64,000 bases of DNA, taken from the NCBI GenBank assembly GCA_964019165.1, contig OZ025269.1:18293187-18357186 (forward strand), written 5' to 3'. Position numbers and translations under genes: made by a program. Under the pieces are notes generated by a model. The model saw only the letters and a list, made by a program, of their open reading frames with translations, was not told the DNA's origin and did no database searches. The stretch comes from Mastigias papua (taxonomy: Eukaryota; Cnidaria; Scyphozoa; Rhizostomeae; Mastigiidae). Positions 45,453-56,000 of the stretch are shown one piece after another; the first letter of the stretch is position 1; every line of letters begins with the position of its first letter.

Positions 45453-46489
45453 GTTGTTGTGATAATGTGCTTTTTTGTTGGAAGTTGAGACGATGTACCC
45501 TGTAAGGTTGTTAATTGTGACAAATGCGTATTGTCGTATGTGTGTATGTGTTGATTGAAAATAGATTCTGTTATAAGTAACCCCTGTGTGTAGGTGAAGA
45601 AATAGTTACCTACTGTCGAATGTTTACGCCTTTGGTAGTAGATCTCTTATGAGGGATTGATAAAATGATAGGAGTCAGGCAGCCATGTAGATGAATTTTG
45701 TATATGACCAGAAGTTTCTTAATTCAGTGTCATATTAATGTGCAATGAAGACGCTTTAATTTCAAATCTTTAATTTTGAATTTTTGTGAATTTATTGTCA
45801 GAAACCATTGCCTCTATTTCAGGGTTGTTTGTGTTTGATGTTCTAAATGGTTCACTTCCATCACCCCTTAAACGCAAACTTCACTTATTTAGTGTGGGAG
45901 TCATCACGCCATGATGCGGCTTGGCAGCTCTTCGGAGAGGGTCAGTTATAGAATTTTCATAATAAGAGTGGTCTATAGGAGAATGCTCAAAATTGGTCAA
46001 ATTTAAGAATGCTTTAAGTTTTTAGTGTAGGTATTTTAAGAAAAGTGAGGCTCAGAGAATAATGTGGTATTCTTACAAAAAATAAATGCTTACTTTATGC
46101 CATATTAGCTGTATGAGCTCCGGTAGCCACTGTGTCCCTCCTTCAATTTTTCTATTGAGGACCAAGTTGGCAGTATTTGACATGAAGGGCTATTTCTTGA
46201 TAAGGTTCCTCTAACTTATTCTTTATGATGTGATGGTAAATGCTGAGTAAAAATTTTATTCTATATCTGTTCCATGGAAACCTGTATTTTCCTCCACACC
46301 CTAAAGTGCCAGAGAGACTAGGATCCCAAAATAGAAGCTTGACCATGCCTGCATTATCATGAACCCAACAAATTGTTCCCTATATAAAACAGTTTTCTTT
46401 AACGGAAAATATTTCCCTGTATGAATAATTATAAAAAATGAAACATTTGTGTGTCATCCACAAAGCTGGATATGCAAGGGTCTATGTAG
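45453..46489. other. Intergenic region right of the satellite
   Basis: About 1 kb without supported genes, repeats or RNA genes. Confidence 0.45.
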
Positions 46490-46985
46490 CACAGTAGACA
46501 CGTTGGTATCTTACCTTAATAATGACTCATTTACTTTGGTTCTGTTCTCTTTTCCATCTACTTCATCTCGTCTGTTACTTAATCCATTACTATCGGCTCA
46601 TATTGAACAGCAATCACTGCTAACTCGAAGGAGCTCGAAAGTAAACACCAATTCTAGCTATCACCCAAAATGTCCAACAACCAATCAAGTTGATTACAGG
46701 TCGCTGAAGAGCACTCTTGCAAACAATTGTACACTTCACTACTTGATCACAGTCTCTGTTCGGCTCGCTTTTATAATAATTTATGACGTCATTTTCGTAT
46801 TGATAAAAATTCTATTGTGACGTCAAAATTATTGTACAGGCCCCTCAAAAGTTTAACGTCACAATGAACTTAAGATTGAAAACATATGCTCATGTTTCCT
46901 GTGACGTACCTTGATTTCCTCGTCGAACGTCACAAAGGAGTGCAGATAAGTGTACAGTTATAAAGTCCCATGAACACTAATGCTA
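46490..46985 (-). pseudogene. Broken duplicate of the promoter and first exon of coiled-coil gene B
   Basis: This segment matches 51230-51735 over its whole length. It keeps the splice donor (minus-strand AG|GTAAGA at 46515/46514), the end of exon 1 (reading NRTKVNESLLR), the TATA motif (46768-46775, CTTTTATA on the plus strand) and two TGACGTCA motifs (46784-46791, 46818-46825). The coding part of exon 1 has lost its start and carries a stop (TGA) in the frame that leads to the donor. No copy of exons 2 or 3 follows. The promoter half is better conserved than the coding half. Confidence 0.7.
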
Positions 46986-48852
46986 AATTCGATGTTCTTT
47001 ACAAAAACAAATGAGAATTCGTGTTAAATTGATTAAGTTTTTACCAAAAAAGCGAGCAATGTACCACTTTTTCATTTTAGTAAGGTGTAGATGATTTATA
47101 ACTAAAGCCTGGTTCACGCCAGTGTTCTTAAAATGATGAATGGAACTTTCCTGTAATCCTAATTCGATAAGATCACTGGTGTCCAGGGAGCGTTCACACC
47201 AGCGGTGGGACACCGGGAAATTTCCCGGTGCGGCCCTGATCATTGTATATTTTCAAAATTCATAATAATATTACATATGTCTTAAATTTTGCTTTAATTA
47301 TGTCTGACAGTCATGTGGAAAAGATGCAGCTCGAAAGCACTGCTTACTCCATGTCTCTTATTGAAAACACAGTTGGCTTATTCATTGAGATTGAAAAAGT
47401 TTTTTAGAAATGCATGAGAAATGTGAATAGATGGTATTTCTTCTTCTCCAGTGCTTTCAAGATGCTTCACAGCTACGGCCGTGACAAGTTTTTTTCAAAA
47501 AATAATAACGTTTTCAAATTTTTATCGGAATTCTTACACACTTATCCCATTATTTTCATAAAATTTCGGTGGTGGCAAGTTTTTAAAATCATTTGGCTAA
47601 CAGCAGGAGTAACAGAACCACATGTGTCTGATTAGCTCAGTAGGAAAAAACAAAAGACAGTGAAATTGCAACAGATAATCACTCTGCGGTACAAAGGCAT
47701 CTCTTGAAAAGCAACGTGGGAAATGTATTTCCCAGCTACCTGGCTAACCTAAAATTGGAATTTTCCTCATTTTCCTCCAAGGAAGTCATATAGTTTTCAG
47801 CCATAGTTGATGCTTGATAAATTGACTTAATACTTGTAAATTTGAAGACTCAATATTTGTCTCGAAAGCATTCGACTGAATTAAGCTATGAATGCAGCAA
47901 GTCTTCTACCAACACTAATCGAGTTGGTTGGCATAGCCAGATCCAGGGTTTGGTTTTGGGTGGGGCTATTTCGAAAACATATTGTGGGGAGGGGAATTTT
48001 TTATAGCCACGCCCTTCTAAAACTTTTGGAGTGTTGTGTAGGGTGCTCAATTCATCTCCTATTCATTTTTGTTTGTCTAACTCATGTGACACGTCTCTGA
48101 AAAAGTTTTACGATACGAAATATTACTGTTTAGGAGCTATGCCCCCAGGGGCACCCTTTGGATCTGCAGCTGTTGGTTGGTACACCGTTCTTCGGGGCCC
48201 CCCAGATTTCCAAAGCCAAAAATCGTTCCTGGCTCTGAGCTACAATGACCCAAGAAAATCTGAATTGTTTTATGCTATTGCACCGTCTTATGACGAAATT
48301 ACAAAAAGAGTGGCCAAGACCTCAAATGAACTTAAGAACTTCTTAACTTTATAAATACAAAATTCATCTCTCATATTTCATAGCAACAAATTGCTTAAAA
48401 TGTGGAGAAAATTATATTTCGCTTCAACTGAATGCAGTTTTTCAGAAAATTCATTTGTCTCGGATTTGACTTTTCCTCGTGTAATATTTCACTTTGTCTC
48501 TTTTGTCATACTATTCTATTGGCTCCATTAATAATAGTTTTGTTCCATAACAAATGGGCCCCCATATCATCAGACTTTCTGACCATATTTCATTTCATTT
48601 TCATTTACTTCATTTTATAGTAATAATTACATAGAGAGGTAGCCACTTCAGAACTATTATTAGAGCCACAACACTCCCGCAGTTCATTCTAGGTGCTATA
48701 GTCCCTTTCGAAACCAAAACGTTGTTTATCGATCCCATCTACGTTTGCATCAAGAACCGATGATGGGGCCTCAACACAATTCACTGCAAGATTCATGTAT
48801 TTTCCTTATACCCAATGACATATGTCATGAAAGGATTCGACATAGTCACAAA
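46986..48852. other. Intergenic region with a 20-bp palindrome
   Basis: No supported gene. A perfect 20-bp palindrome, CACCGGGAAATTTCCCGGTG, is at 47211-47230. A 107-codon frame near 48031-48354 lacks splice or homology support. The rest is unremarkable. Confidence 0.45.
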
Positions 48853-49005
48853 CAGGGACGTAGGAAGCATCTAAAAAGTGGGGGGCCAAGTCCTAAAAGG
48901 GAGATATTACCACACCCATTTTGGGCTTCAAAGGGGCACTTTTGCATAGTTTGCTAAAAAGTGGGGGCCATGGCCCCTCTGGCCCCCCAGGTTCCTATGC
49001 CCCTG
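48853..49005. mobile_element. hAT-type MITE with perfect 8-bp target duplication
   Basis: The 153-bp element starts CAGGGACGTAGGAA and ends TTCCTATGCCCCTG (12 of 14 positions pair as inverted repeats). It is flanked on both sides by GTCACAAA (48845-48852 and 49006-49013). Eight-base duplications and CAGGG-type termini are characteristic of hAT elements. The interior is G-rich on one half and C-rich on the other. There is no coding capacity. Confidence 0.8.
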
Positions 49006-49361
49006 GTCACAAAAACAGTTATGCGATTACGCGGATGAAAACACTGCGCAGTGGCATCGCTGTGTCCGTGAAAACAATAAACAAATGAACGCAGGAGGAC
49101 GAGTAGGTTCATGTGCACCAACCGTGTCAATTCTGATGAGGAGACAATAAATAGTAAGTTCATACGAACTTTATCAAATTAAACAAATATTGGGGTCATA
49201 TTGCGCACAATTAATATAGAGAAGTTAGGATGGACCAAACAGTCAGTAGATCAATTTGAAAACTACTTTTAATGAAACATACAAACTTCTACACAAAATG
49301 AAATAAAAAATGTTCATTGAATCAAAGGAAAGTTCCGCAAATTAGAGTCAGTCACTCTCGA

Positions 49362-51382
49362 TCATCTATTGGATGATCCACTACATTGAAATCTCGATAT
49401 CAATCTCCTCAAAGTACTTTTCTTCATCCTTTGCTCATCTACTATTGAATCTTCCATTACTTTCATTTTAAATTGAACCAGCCTCATTCCATCCAGTATA
49501 TCCTCATTTCTTTTCCTTTCTATTGAACAAAACTTCATGATATCACGCATCTTCTCTTCCATGTTGATTATTCTCTCATCCTGTAGCTTTATCTCTTCGT
49601 TTAATGTTTTATTGACATTTAAAAGTTCCTTGTTGGCATTTACTATGTCCTTCAGCTGTACTAGTTTATATTCAACCTCCTTTTCAGCTTCTTTTAGCCT
49701 CTCTTCATTGAGCTTTCTAGCTGTCTCGTACTTTTTAACATGTTCATTTAACAACGTTACTTTATCATTTATTTCTGCATTTATCAATTTTAATGATTCC
49801 ATTTCGTCACTCTGTTTTATATTTTTCTTCCGTAGCTCGGTTATCTCAAGTTCGAATTGCTCCGTATCCACAGCGTATTTTGTTGCAATTTGGACTACTG
49901 AAAACGCTACTTGGCGCGCCAACACTTCAATCTTCTTCTTTAAATTCACAAGTTCATCATCCTTCATCACATGGCTTCTCTTCATAATTTTAAGATCTTC
50001 TTCTAACTTTAAGATGGTCGAATCTTTTTCAGAAGAAGAAAACTTAAGTATTGAAATATTTTTTTGCAGTTTATTGACTTGATTCTCTGCAAATTGAAAT
50101 TTCTCCTCGTTTACTACCTCTTCCTCCTTCTTCTCTTTTAATATCTTTTGAAGAATCGAGATTTCCTCAGTCAGTGCCGCGTTTACATGTGCTTTCTCAT
50201 CACAATCAGCCCTAGCCATCTTTAATTCACGCATCAGACATTCTACTTCTTCAGCCTTCTCCTCCATCACTCTTTTCATCTTATCACTACTCATCTTCAA
50301 ACTCTTCATTTCTGCATTTAAATCGTCCTGTTTTGCAGCCAGACTATTCTTCTGCTGTTTAAGTTTCTTCACCTTTTCAGGTTCCCTCAAGATTAGCTCA
50401 TCGATTATGATTTTCTGCTTTCCAAGAACATCAATCAATTCATCTTTGTCTGCTGTCAAATTTTTCACCTGAAACAAACCATGAACGGTTGTCCTGCATA
50501 CTCCATGCAAACAATGATGATACAATAATAAATCCTTAAGTGTGGCATTATCCTATATGGAACCATGTGGACGAAAAATAGTTCTTCATGTTGTTCGCAA
50601 TAAGGTATTGTTTAATTTAAAGCTATGTTGCTAACATCACAGTTTGCTGTTTCAGCCTGGAATAAGCATATGGCAAGCTAAGGATGTCTTCTGAATTCGT
50701 CACGAGAATGTTCAGAAATTAAAAATTGAAGCTCGATTTATTGTTTTAAGGTCATATGATTGAGCTGTAGATACTCCAGCAGGTTTGCCAAGAGTTATGG
50801 TGCGACCATGGGCAATCTGCTCCACTTGTCTCCTTTCTCGGTGTCACTGTGCTCCAGTGTCCTATCAATGGAGGAACTTCTGGTATCCAGCTATGTAAGT
50901 GGCTAGCACAATATCCCGAAATCACAAAATAAAATACAAAAAATACTAGCAACATGGATTACGAAGACCATTGTATAAAATCATGGATTACCTGTCTTTC
51001 ATGAGAAATCTTCATTTCCTTTTTCTCAGAGCTGACATCCTTTATTTTCCTAAAATGAAGAAGTTACACAATATTATGCATTAACTGTATTAACCCCACG
51101 ATGAATTGTGTCTATCCTTCAATTCCTGCATGAAAGACCAACGCAACTAATATGGCAGATTAATTCCTAGCAAGACTCTGTCTATACAACGTGGCGTTAA
51201 AATCCTTGAAGTTACATAGACAAGTGAAGCACAAGAGACACGTTGGTATCTTACCTCAATAATAATTCATTTACTTTGGTTTTGTTCTCCAATTCCTTCT
51301 TCATCTGCATCATTTCGTCCTTTAGTTTATCCATCAGCACTGTTTCATGTTCAGCAGTGTTATATTCTACCTCTAAAGACAT
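49362..51382 (-). CDS. Coiled-coil protein B (three exons, 430 aa)
   Basis: Paralog of gene A. Exons on the minus strand: 51382-51255, 51049-50992 and 50468-49362. Intron phases are 2 and 0, and exons 1 and 2 are 128 and 58 bp, exactly as in A. Exon 1 reads MSLEVEYNTAEHETVLM... and ends NELLLR; exon 2 reads RKIKDVSSEKKEM...; exon 3 starts VKNLTADKDELID. The coiled coil covers nearly the whole protein, with the same interruption (ARQVAFSVVQIATKYAV) and the conserved C-terminal block EIKLQDERIINMEEKM plus a basic tail KKSTLRRLISRF. No signal peptide or membrane span. A TATA motif and three CRE-type motifs precede it. Alternative start codons inside intron 2 (near 50525) would lose the conserved first two exons and are rejected. 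Function unknown. Confidence 0.8.
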
Positions 51383-51514
51383 CGCAGCCAAAAACCAATG
51401 CAAGTTCTCACTCAAAATATTCAATAACTAATCAAGTAGATCACAGATCGCTGAAGAGCACTCTTGCAAACAATTGTACACTTCACTACTTGATCACAGT
51501 CTCTGTTCGAATCG

Positions 51515-51522
51515 CTTTTATA
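51515..51522 (-). promoter_or_regulatory. TATA box of coiled-coil gene B
   Basis: TATAAAAG on the minus strand, 133 bp upstream of the start codon; the expected transcription start would be near 51487. The same motif at the same relative position is kept in the duplicate at 46768-46775. Confidence 0.6.
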
Positions 51523-51530
51523 ATAATTTA

Positions 51531-51608
51531 TGACGTCAGTTTCGTATTGATACAAATTCTATTGTGACGTCAAAATTATTCCACTGGCCTCTCAAAAGTT
51601 CGACGTCA
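51531..51608 (-). promoter_or_regulatory. Cluster of CRE motifs upstream of gene B
   Basis: TGACGTCA at 51531-51538 and 51565-51572, and CGACGTCA at 51601-51608, all just upstream of the TATA motif. This is a standard arrangement for CREB/ATF-type control. Two perfect copies are retained in the duplicate near 46.8 kb, and one occurs upstream of gene A. Confidence 0.6.
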
Positions 51609-52341
51609 CAATGAAATTTGGGATTGAAACATGTTTTCTTTACTTTTGTGACGCAATTTGATATCTTCGTCAATTGTCCAAAAAGGGGTGTAGATAAGTA
51701 TAGACTTGTAAAGTCCAATGTACCCAAAAGTAAAACTCCATCGTCTCAATACCTCTCCAATCGTCTCACACAAATATATGAGAAAGCTTGCATAAAATGA
51801 TAAAGGTGCCTACTGAAAGAGGGAACGAGGCACCATGTCATTATATATGCAAGTACCAATATGCAATATCCTTGTTAAATATAAAAATAGGTCGGTGTCT
51901 GTAGAGACTGATCAGCTATCGCTACGATGTTTATGAGTTGAGTTTTATTCGTTAGTTTTCAAAGCAGATAAAACTTCAACAAAAATGGCGATAGATCATA
52001 ACGTTATAAAACATATTTCGTTAATTTCTTATATGTGTTTAAGTTTAAATCTATTATCATTTTTGCCAAGTTTATCTAAAACTTACTGCTGCTTAGAGGC
52101 ATTGATCGCACTCTAAACATACATTTAAAAATGTCTGGATAGAATAGGCAACCAAAACAAAAAACTAATCTTTTTTTACATTTAACATAGACATACATTA
52201 CAACTACAAAACCATGCCATAGGGAGCAATACACAGCAACCCTATAACAAGTTAAAATTTAAATAAAGAGTTAGATAAATAAAAACTAAGATAAAATGAG
52301 AGTTACCAACAACAAAAAATAGTCGTGTTCACTCTAATGAG

Positions 52342-52403
52342 CGACCGGAGGCGCTCGGAGGCACTCGGAGGCGCTCGAAGGCACTCGGAGGCGCTCAGAG
52401 GTG
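52342..52403. repeat. 10-bp tandem repeat, unit GGCGCTCGGA
   Basis: About six units alternating GGCGCTCGGA and GGCACTCGGA, markedly more GC-rich than the surroundings. No coding context. Confidence 0.75.
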
Positions 52404-52890
52404 CTCTGTTTAAAGTTACCTCCTTTGGAGAAGAAGCGCTTGTTAAAAGGGCACTCATCAGAGAAAAACACGGCAATAATCCGTTAAAAAGAGAGGATAG
52501 GAGGAGAGGAAGATTTACGGTGCTCTATGGCCATTTATTTAAAGTATTTTGTGGCCTTGATATATTCTAGTGTTGCGGTGAGAATGCTAGCATTCGATGC
52601 AAATGACAGCTGCTTATGGCCATAAAGGATAATATCTACTAGCTCTTTATTTGAAGGGCTTGCAAGACCGTGTGGCAACAATATTGCATTCACACAACTG
52701 AGAAGATAACATCTCCGTACATCATAAGTATGGCATCATAACTCAACATTTAACTGGTAACATACTAATCCACTAAGTTGATCTCTTTTCAGAAAAATTC
52801 TCTTATGTTGGACAACACGGAGCTGTTAGAAAAAGCTGCAATATTAAAATACATTAAGGTTGAATCTGAAAAAAGATCGGAATCACCGAG

Positions 52891-52896
52891 TTTATT
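52891..52896 (-). terminator. Candidate polyadenylation signal of the MACROD-type gene
   Basis: AATAAA on the minus strand, about 196 nt downstream of the stop codon at 53092. Confidence 0.4.
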
Positions 52897-53091
52897 CTTG
52901 AATGGCATTCAAACTGACTATACAACTGCAACTACTGCATAACTACACAAAGAACGAATAGAAATTTTAGCTTCATCTATTACCATTGTTGCATTATAAA
53001 GTGCATGTACTTATTAGCCAAAGTGTCTTTTATGTCTAGTTAGTTTGAAAGAGATGGGAAACAGTCAAAAACCTTAATACATATCCTATTT

Positions 53092-56000
53092 TTAAGTATC
53101 ATCCCCTTTGTCTCCATTCTTTTCTGAGTTTGGGGTATCATCGCATAGCGTCCGAGTCTCCTCACTTTTATCGTTCTTCTCTGGTACAGTTTCTTCAATC
53201 GCAGAGTCACATGGGACATCCTCCGATATGTCTCTCTTGTCTTCGCTATCGTCCTTTGAAAAATGCGGATTTTCTATTGCAGTTTTTGAATCCACCTCAT
53301 GAGTCTGCTTTTCTTCATGTGCTTCCCCACTGGTCTGTGCATTTTCCGATTTCATCTCTTCTTTATTTATCGGATTCTCTTCACCTGTGTTGAAAGAAAT
53401 ACTGGCAAAAACCCTCTATGATAACAGAAGACTAACAAAGAAGCTGAAATGAGATATTCTCCACTAAATTTTCCTGTTTCTATATGCAATTCCAAAAGAT
53501 GGGCAGTTTCAGTAAAACACAAGCTCTAAAGAGAGAAAACAAAATCAAAACTCTGCTATGCTTTGAATGGGGGTTAGTCTTGAACGTAAGGTAACCAAAA
53601 TCTGAAAAAATTGCAAAATGAAACAAATTAATTTCCTTTACTAGTTTAGCAATTTCGTTTTCATTGTTACTGTAGGTTCATTAAAGCAAAGTCATAATTG
53701 CCATAATGCTTCGAGTCAGATATAATACTTAGATTGCTATACAATAAAATCTCAAATATACGACCCCTCGCACATGAGCCACCCTCGCACATAAGTGCGT
53801 ACTAGTCTCTCTAAGCCCAGGGGGCTATATTCGGGATTTTACGGTACTTTATCTCCTAACTATACAACTGAATGATTGCAATGAAATGATGAAGTATACT
53901 TCAGATGACAAAATAACAATACTCAAACGTTTATCTGCCAGTCAACAACTTCCACAGCACAAAAAATGCCTACCTGTGCTTCCTTTCGCCTCTTCATCAA
54001 GAATGTCACTCATATCCACACTAGGGATATTAGCAATGTTCTTCACATCTGCTTCTATCTGATCGGAATCTTCAGAATCTTCTTCCTTACCAGGTTCATC
54101 ATCGCTAGTATCCGCAAGCAGTTTCTCCTTCGTTGCATGGTCTTTTTCAAAGTGCTTCTCTTCAATTTCTTCGCAAGGAAAATAGAATTGCAGTAATCTA
54201 GAGTAGATCTCCCAGTCTTTGTTGAGAAAAAAGCAGAATACAACTTTGCTGATCTGAAGATTAATGAGAATGTTCAAGTTAGCAAGACTATGATACTCCA
54301 CTTAAAACGGATCATTATACCCATTTTGAAATCTAATCTGTCAACAACCAACCAGAACTGTATAAGAGCGGCTCTAGGGACTCTGTCCCTTATTACTTCT
54401 AGAAAAGGGGCTGGACCCCCTGTTTCTTTCTAGCTAGTATAAAATATAATGAAGGATCCTAATTAATCACAATATATATGCTTACGCAATTGTCATTACA
54501 AACATAGAGATCATCGATCCACCAGTTTGCAAAAAGGGGCGCTTTCAAACATTTATCGACACTAAGAGGCAAGTAGCCTCACCAAAATTTAACTTTTGTC
54601 ACACTTTTCACCCAAAAAAAGGATCCTCTCTTTATAAAATTTAGTTCCGCACCACTGTGACTTACACTACAAGTATATGACAAATGGCTATCAAACACAC
54701 ATTAGTATAAACAACGGAAAAACAAGGAAAACATCAGCAAACAATACAAAAAGAGAAGAGGACGCTTGCCCCACTAATGATAAAAAAACCAGCTTCAATG
54801 AGAAGGATGCTCTGCTTTTCTATTTTACTTGGTGAGCTATTTGAAATATCAAAAAGCTAACTGAAGAGTTGAAAACAAAACTAACTTTGTCTGCATGATT
54901 TTTCTCATCCAACCAGTTCCTGACTGTTTCTAAAGCAACATGAGCCGCATCTTCAGATGGATAGCCTATGCAACAAGAGAGCTCACAAAATTAATGCCAG
55001 TCACTCAGAAAATTGGAAATGTTTGATGAAACTAGTCGGTTGCTATTTCACATCACTGAACTTAGTAAAATTCCTGGGTTGTGTAACCTGCAATATGATA
55101 CAACAAGAGGCCTTGTCACCTCCTTCTGCCAAATCCAATTACCTAATGTGAATTCGTTTAATCTGCCTCTAAGCCTGTAGTGCATTAAATTATCACATCT
55201 AATTACACTACATTGCATCAAATAACATTGAATCAAATCAAATCACATCACATCAAATCACATCTAGGGGTGTACCGGATATCCCATAGACCGGATAATC
55301 CGGCACCGGATCGCCGATTTTTCAAAAATCCGGCTCCAGCCGGATTTGTTCTCAAAATCTGCCCATCTACCGGATTTTCTTGACTATTATTCAGAACTGT
55401 GATAGTGTGCAGAGAACGTCAAAACTAATTATGACAGTGTAGCTATAACAAACAACAAGAATCTAACAGTAATCAAAAGCAGAAGAAAAAAGCATTAGGA
55501 ACTATAAATTTTATGTAGGCTGCGTAAGATTGCTACTGATAAGATTCCCAATACAATGACACAGATGGTGGTATTTATTTGCTAAAAATACTTCACGTGC
55601 CCCTCAAATGGGTTACTTTCTCAGCTTGAAAATCCGTACAAATGGGCCTATCCTTCCTACCAATTTCCTTCTTATAACAGTACTAATTTGTAAGAAAAAG
55701 TTTCTTTTATTTTACTTAAGTTAGATAGGTGTATTGTTTAAGACCAATTTTCAGTCAGTAGAATTTTCTGAGTGAGCAGAAATACTTTTGTTTACAGGAG
55801 AAAATATCACTTCCCAATTGAATAGAAATTTAGGGTTGAATGCCTTTTCATTATGGAAATTTTCGAGTGGAAACTGGTCCTAAAGGATAAGTATTTCTCT
55901 TCTCATCAATCAGCTTTAAGATCAAATGAGCAAAATTTGAAAATACAGATCTGAAATACATATGGTTACCACCACTAGATAGAAGACAGTTAGATGTGTT

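Larger units (their letters stand above)
51740..53091. other. Intergenic region between gene B and the MACROD-type gene
   Basis: Contains a possible retroelement tail (about 52170-52320, similar in style to 63567-63850, with the phrase GGGAGCAATA), a GC-richer decamer repeat (52342-52403) and a candidate minus-strand poly(A) signal at 52891-52896. No supported gene. Confidence 0.45.

Noticed and set aside
48031..48354. A 107-codon plus-strand frame
   Set aside because: No recognisable homology, start context or exon signals; surrounding sequence looks like decayed repeat.
49537..50082. A 181-codon plus-strand frame rich in Ser/Phe
   Set aside because: Antisense shadow of coiled-coil gene B exon 3.
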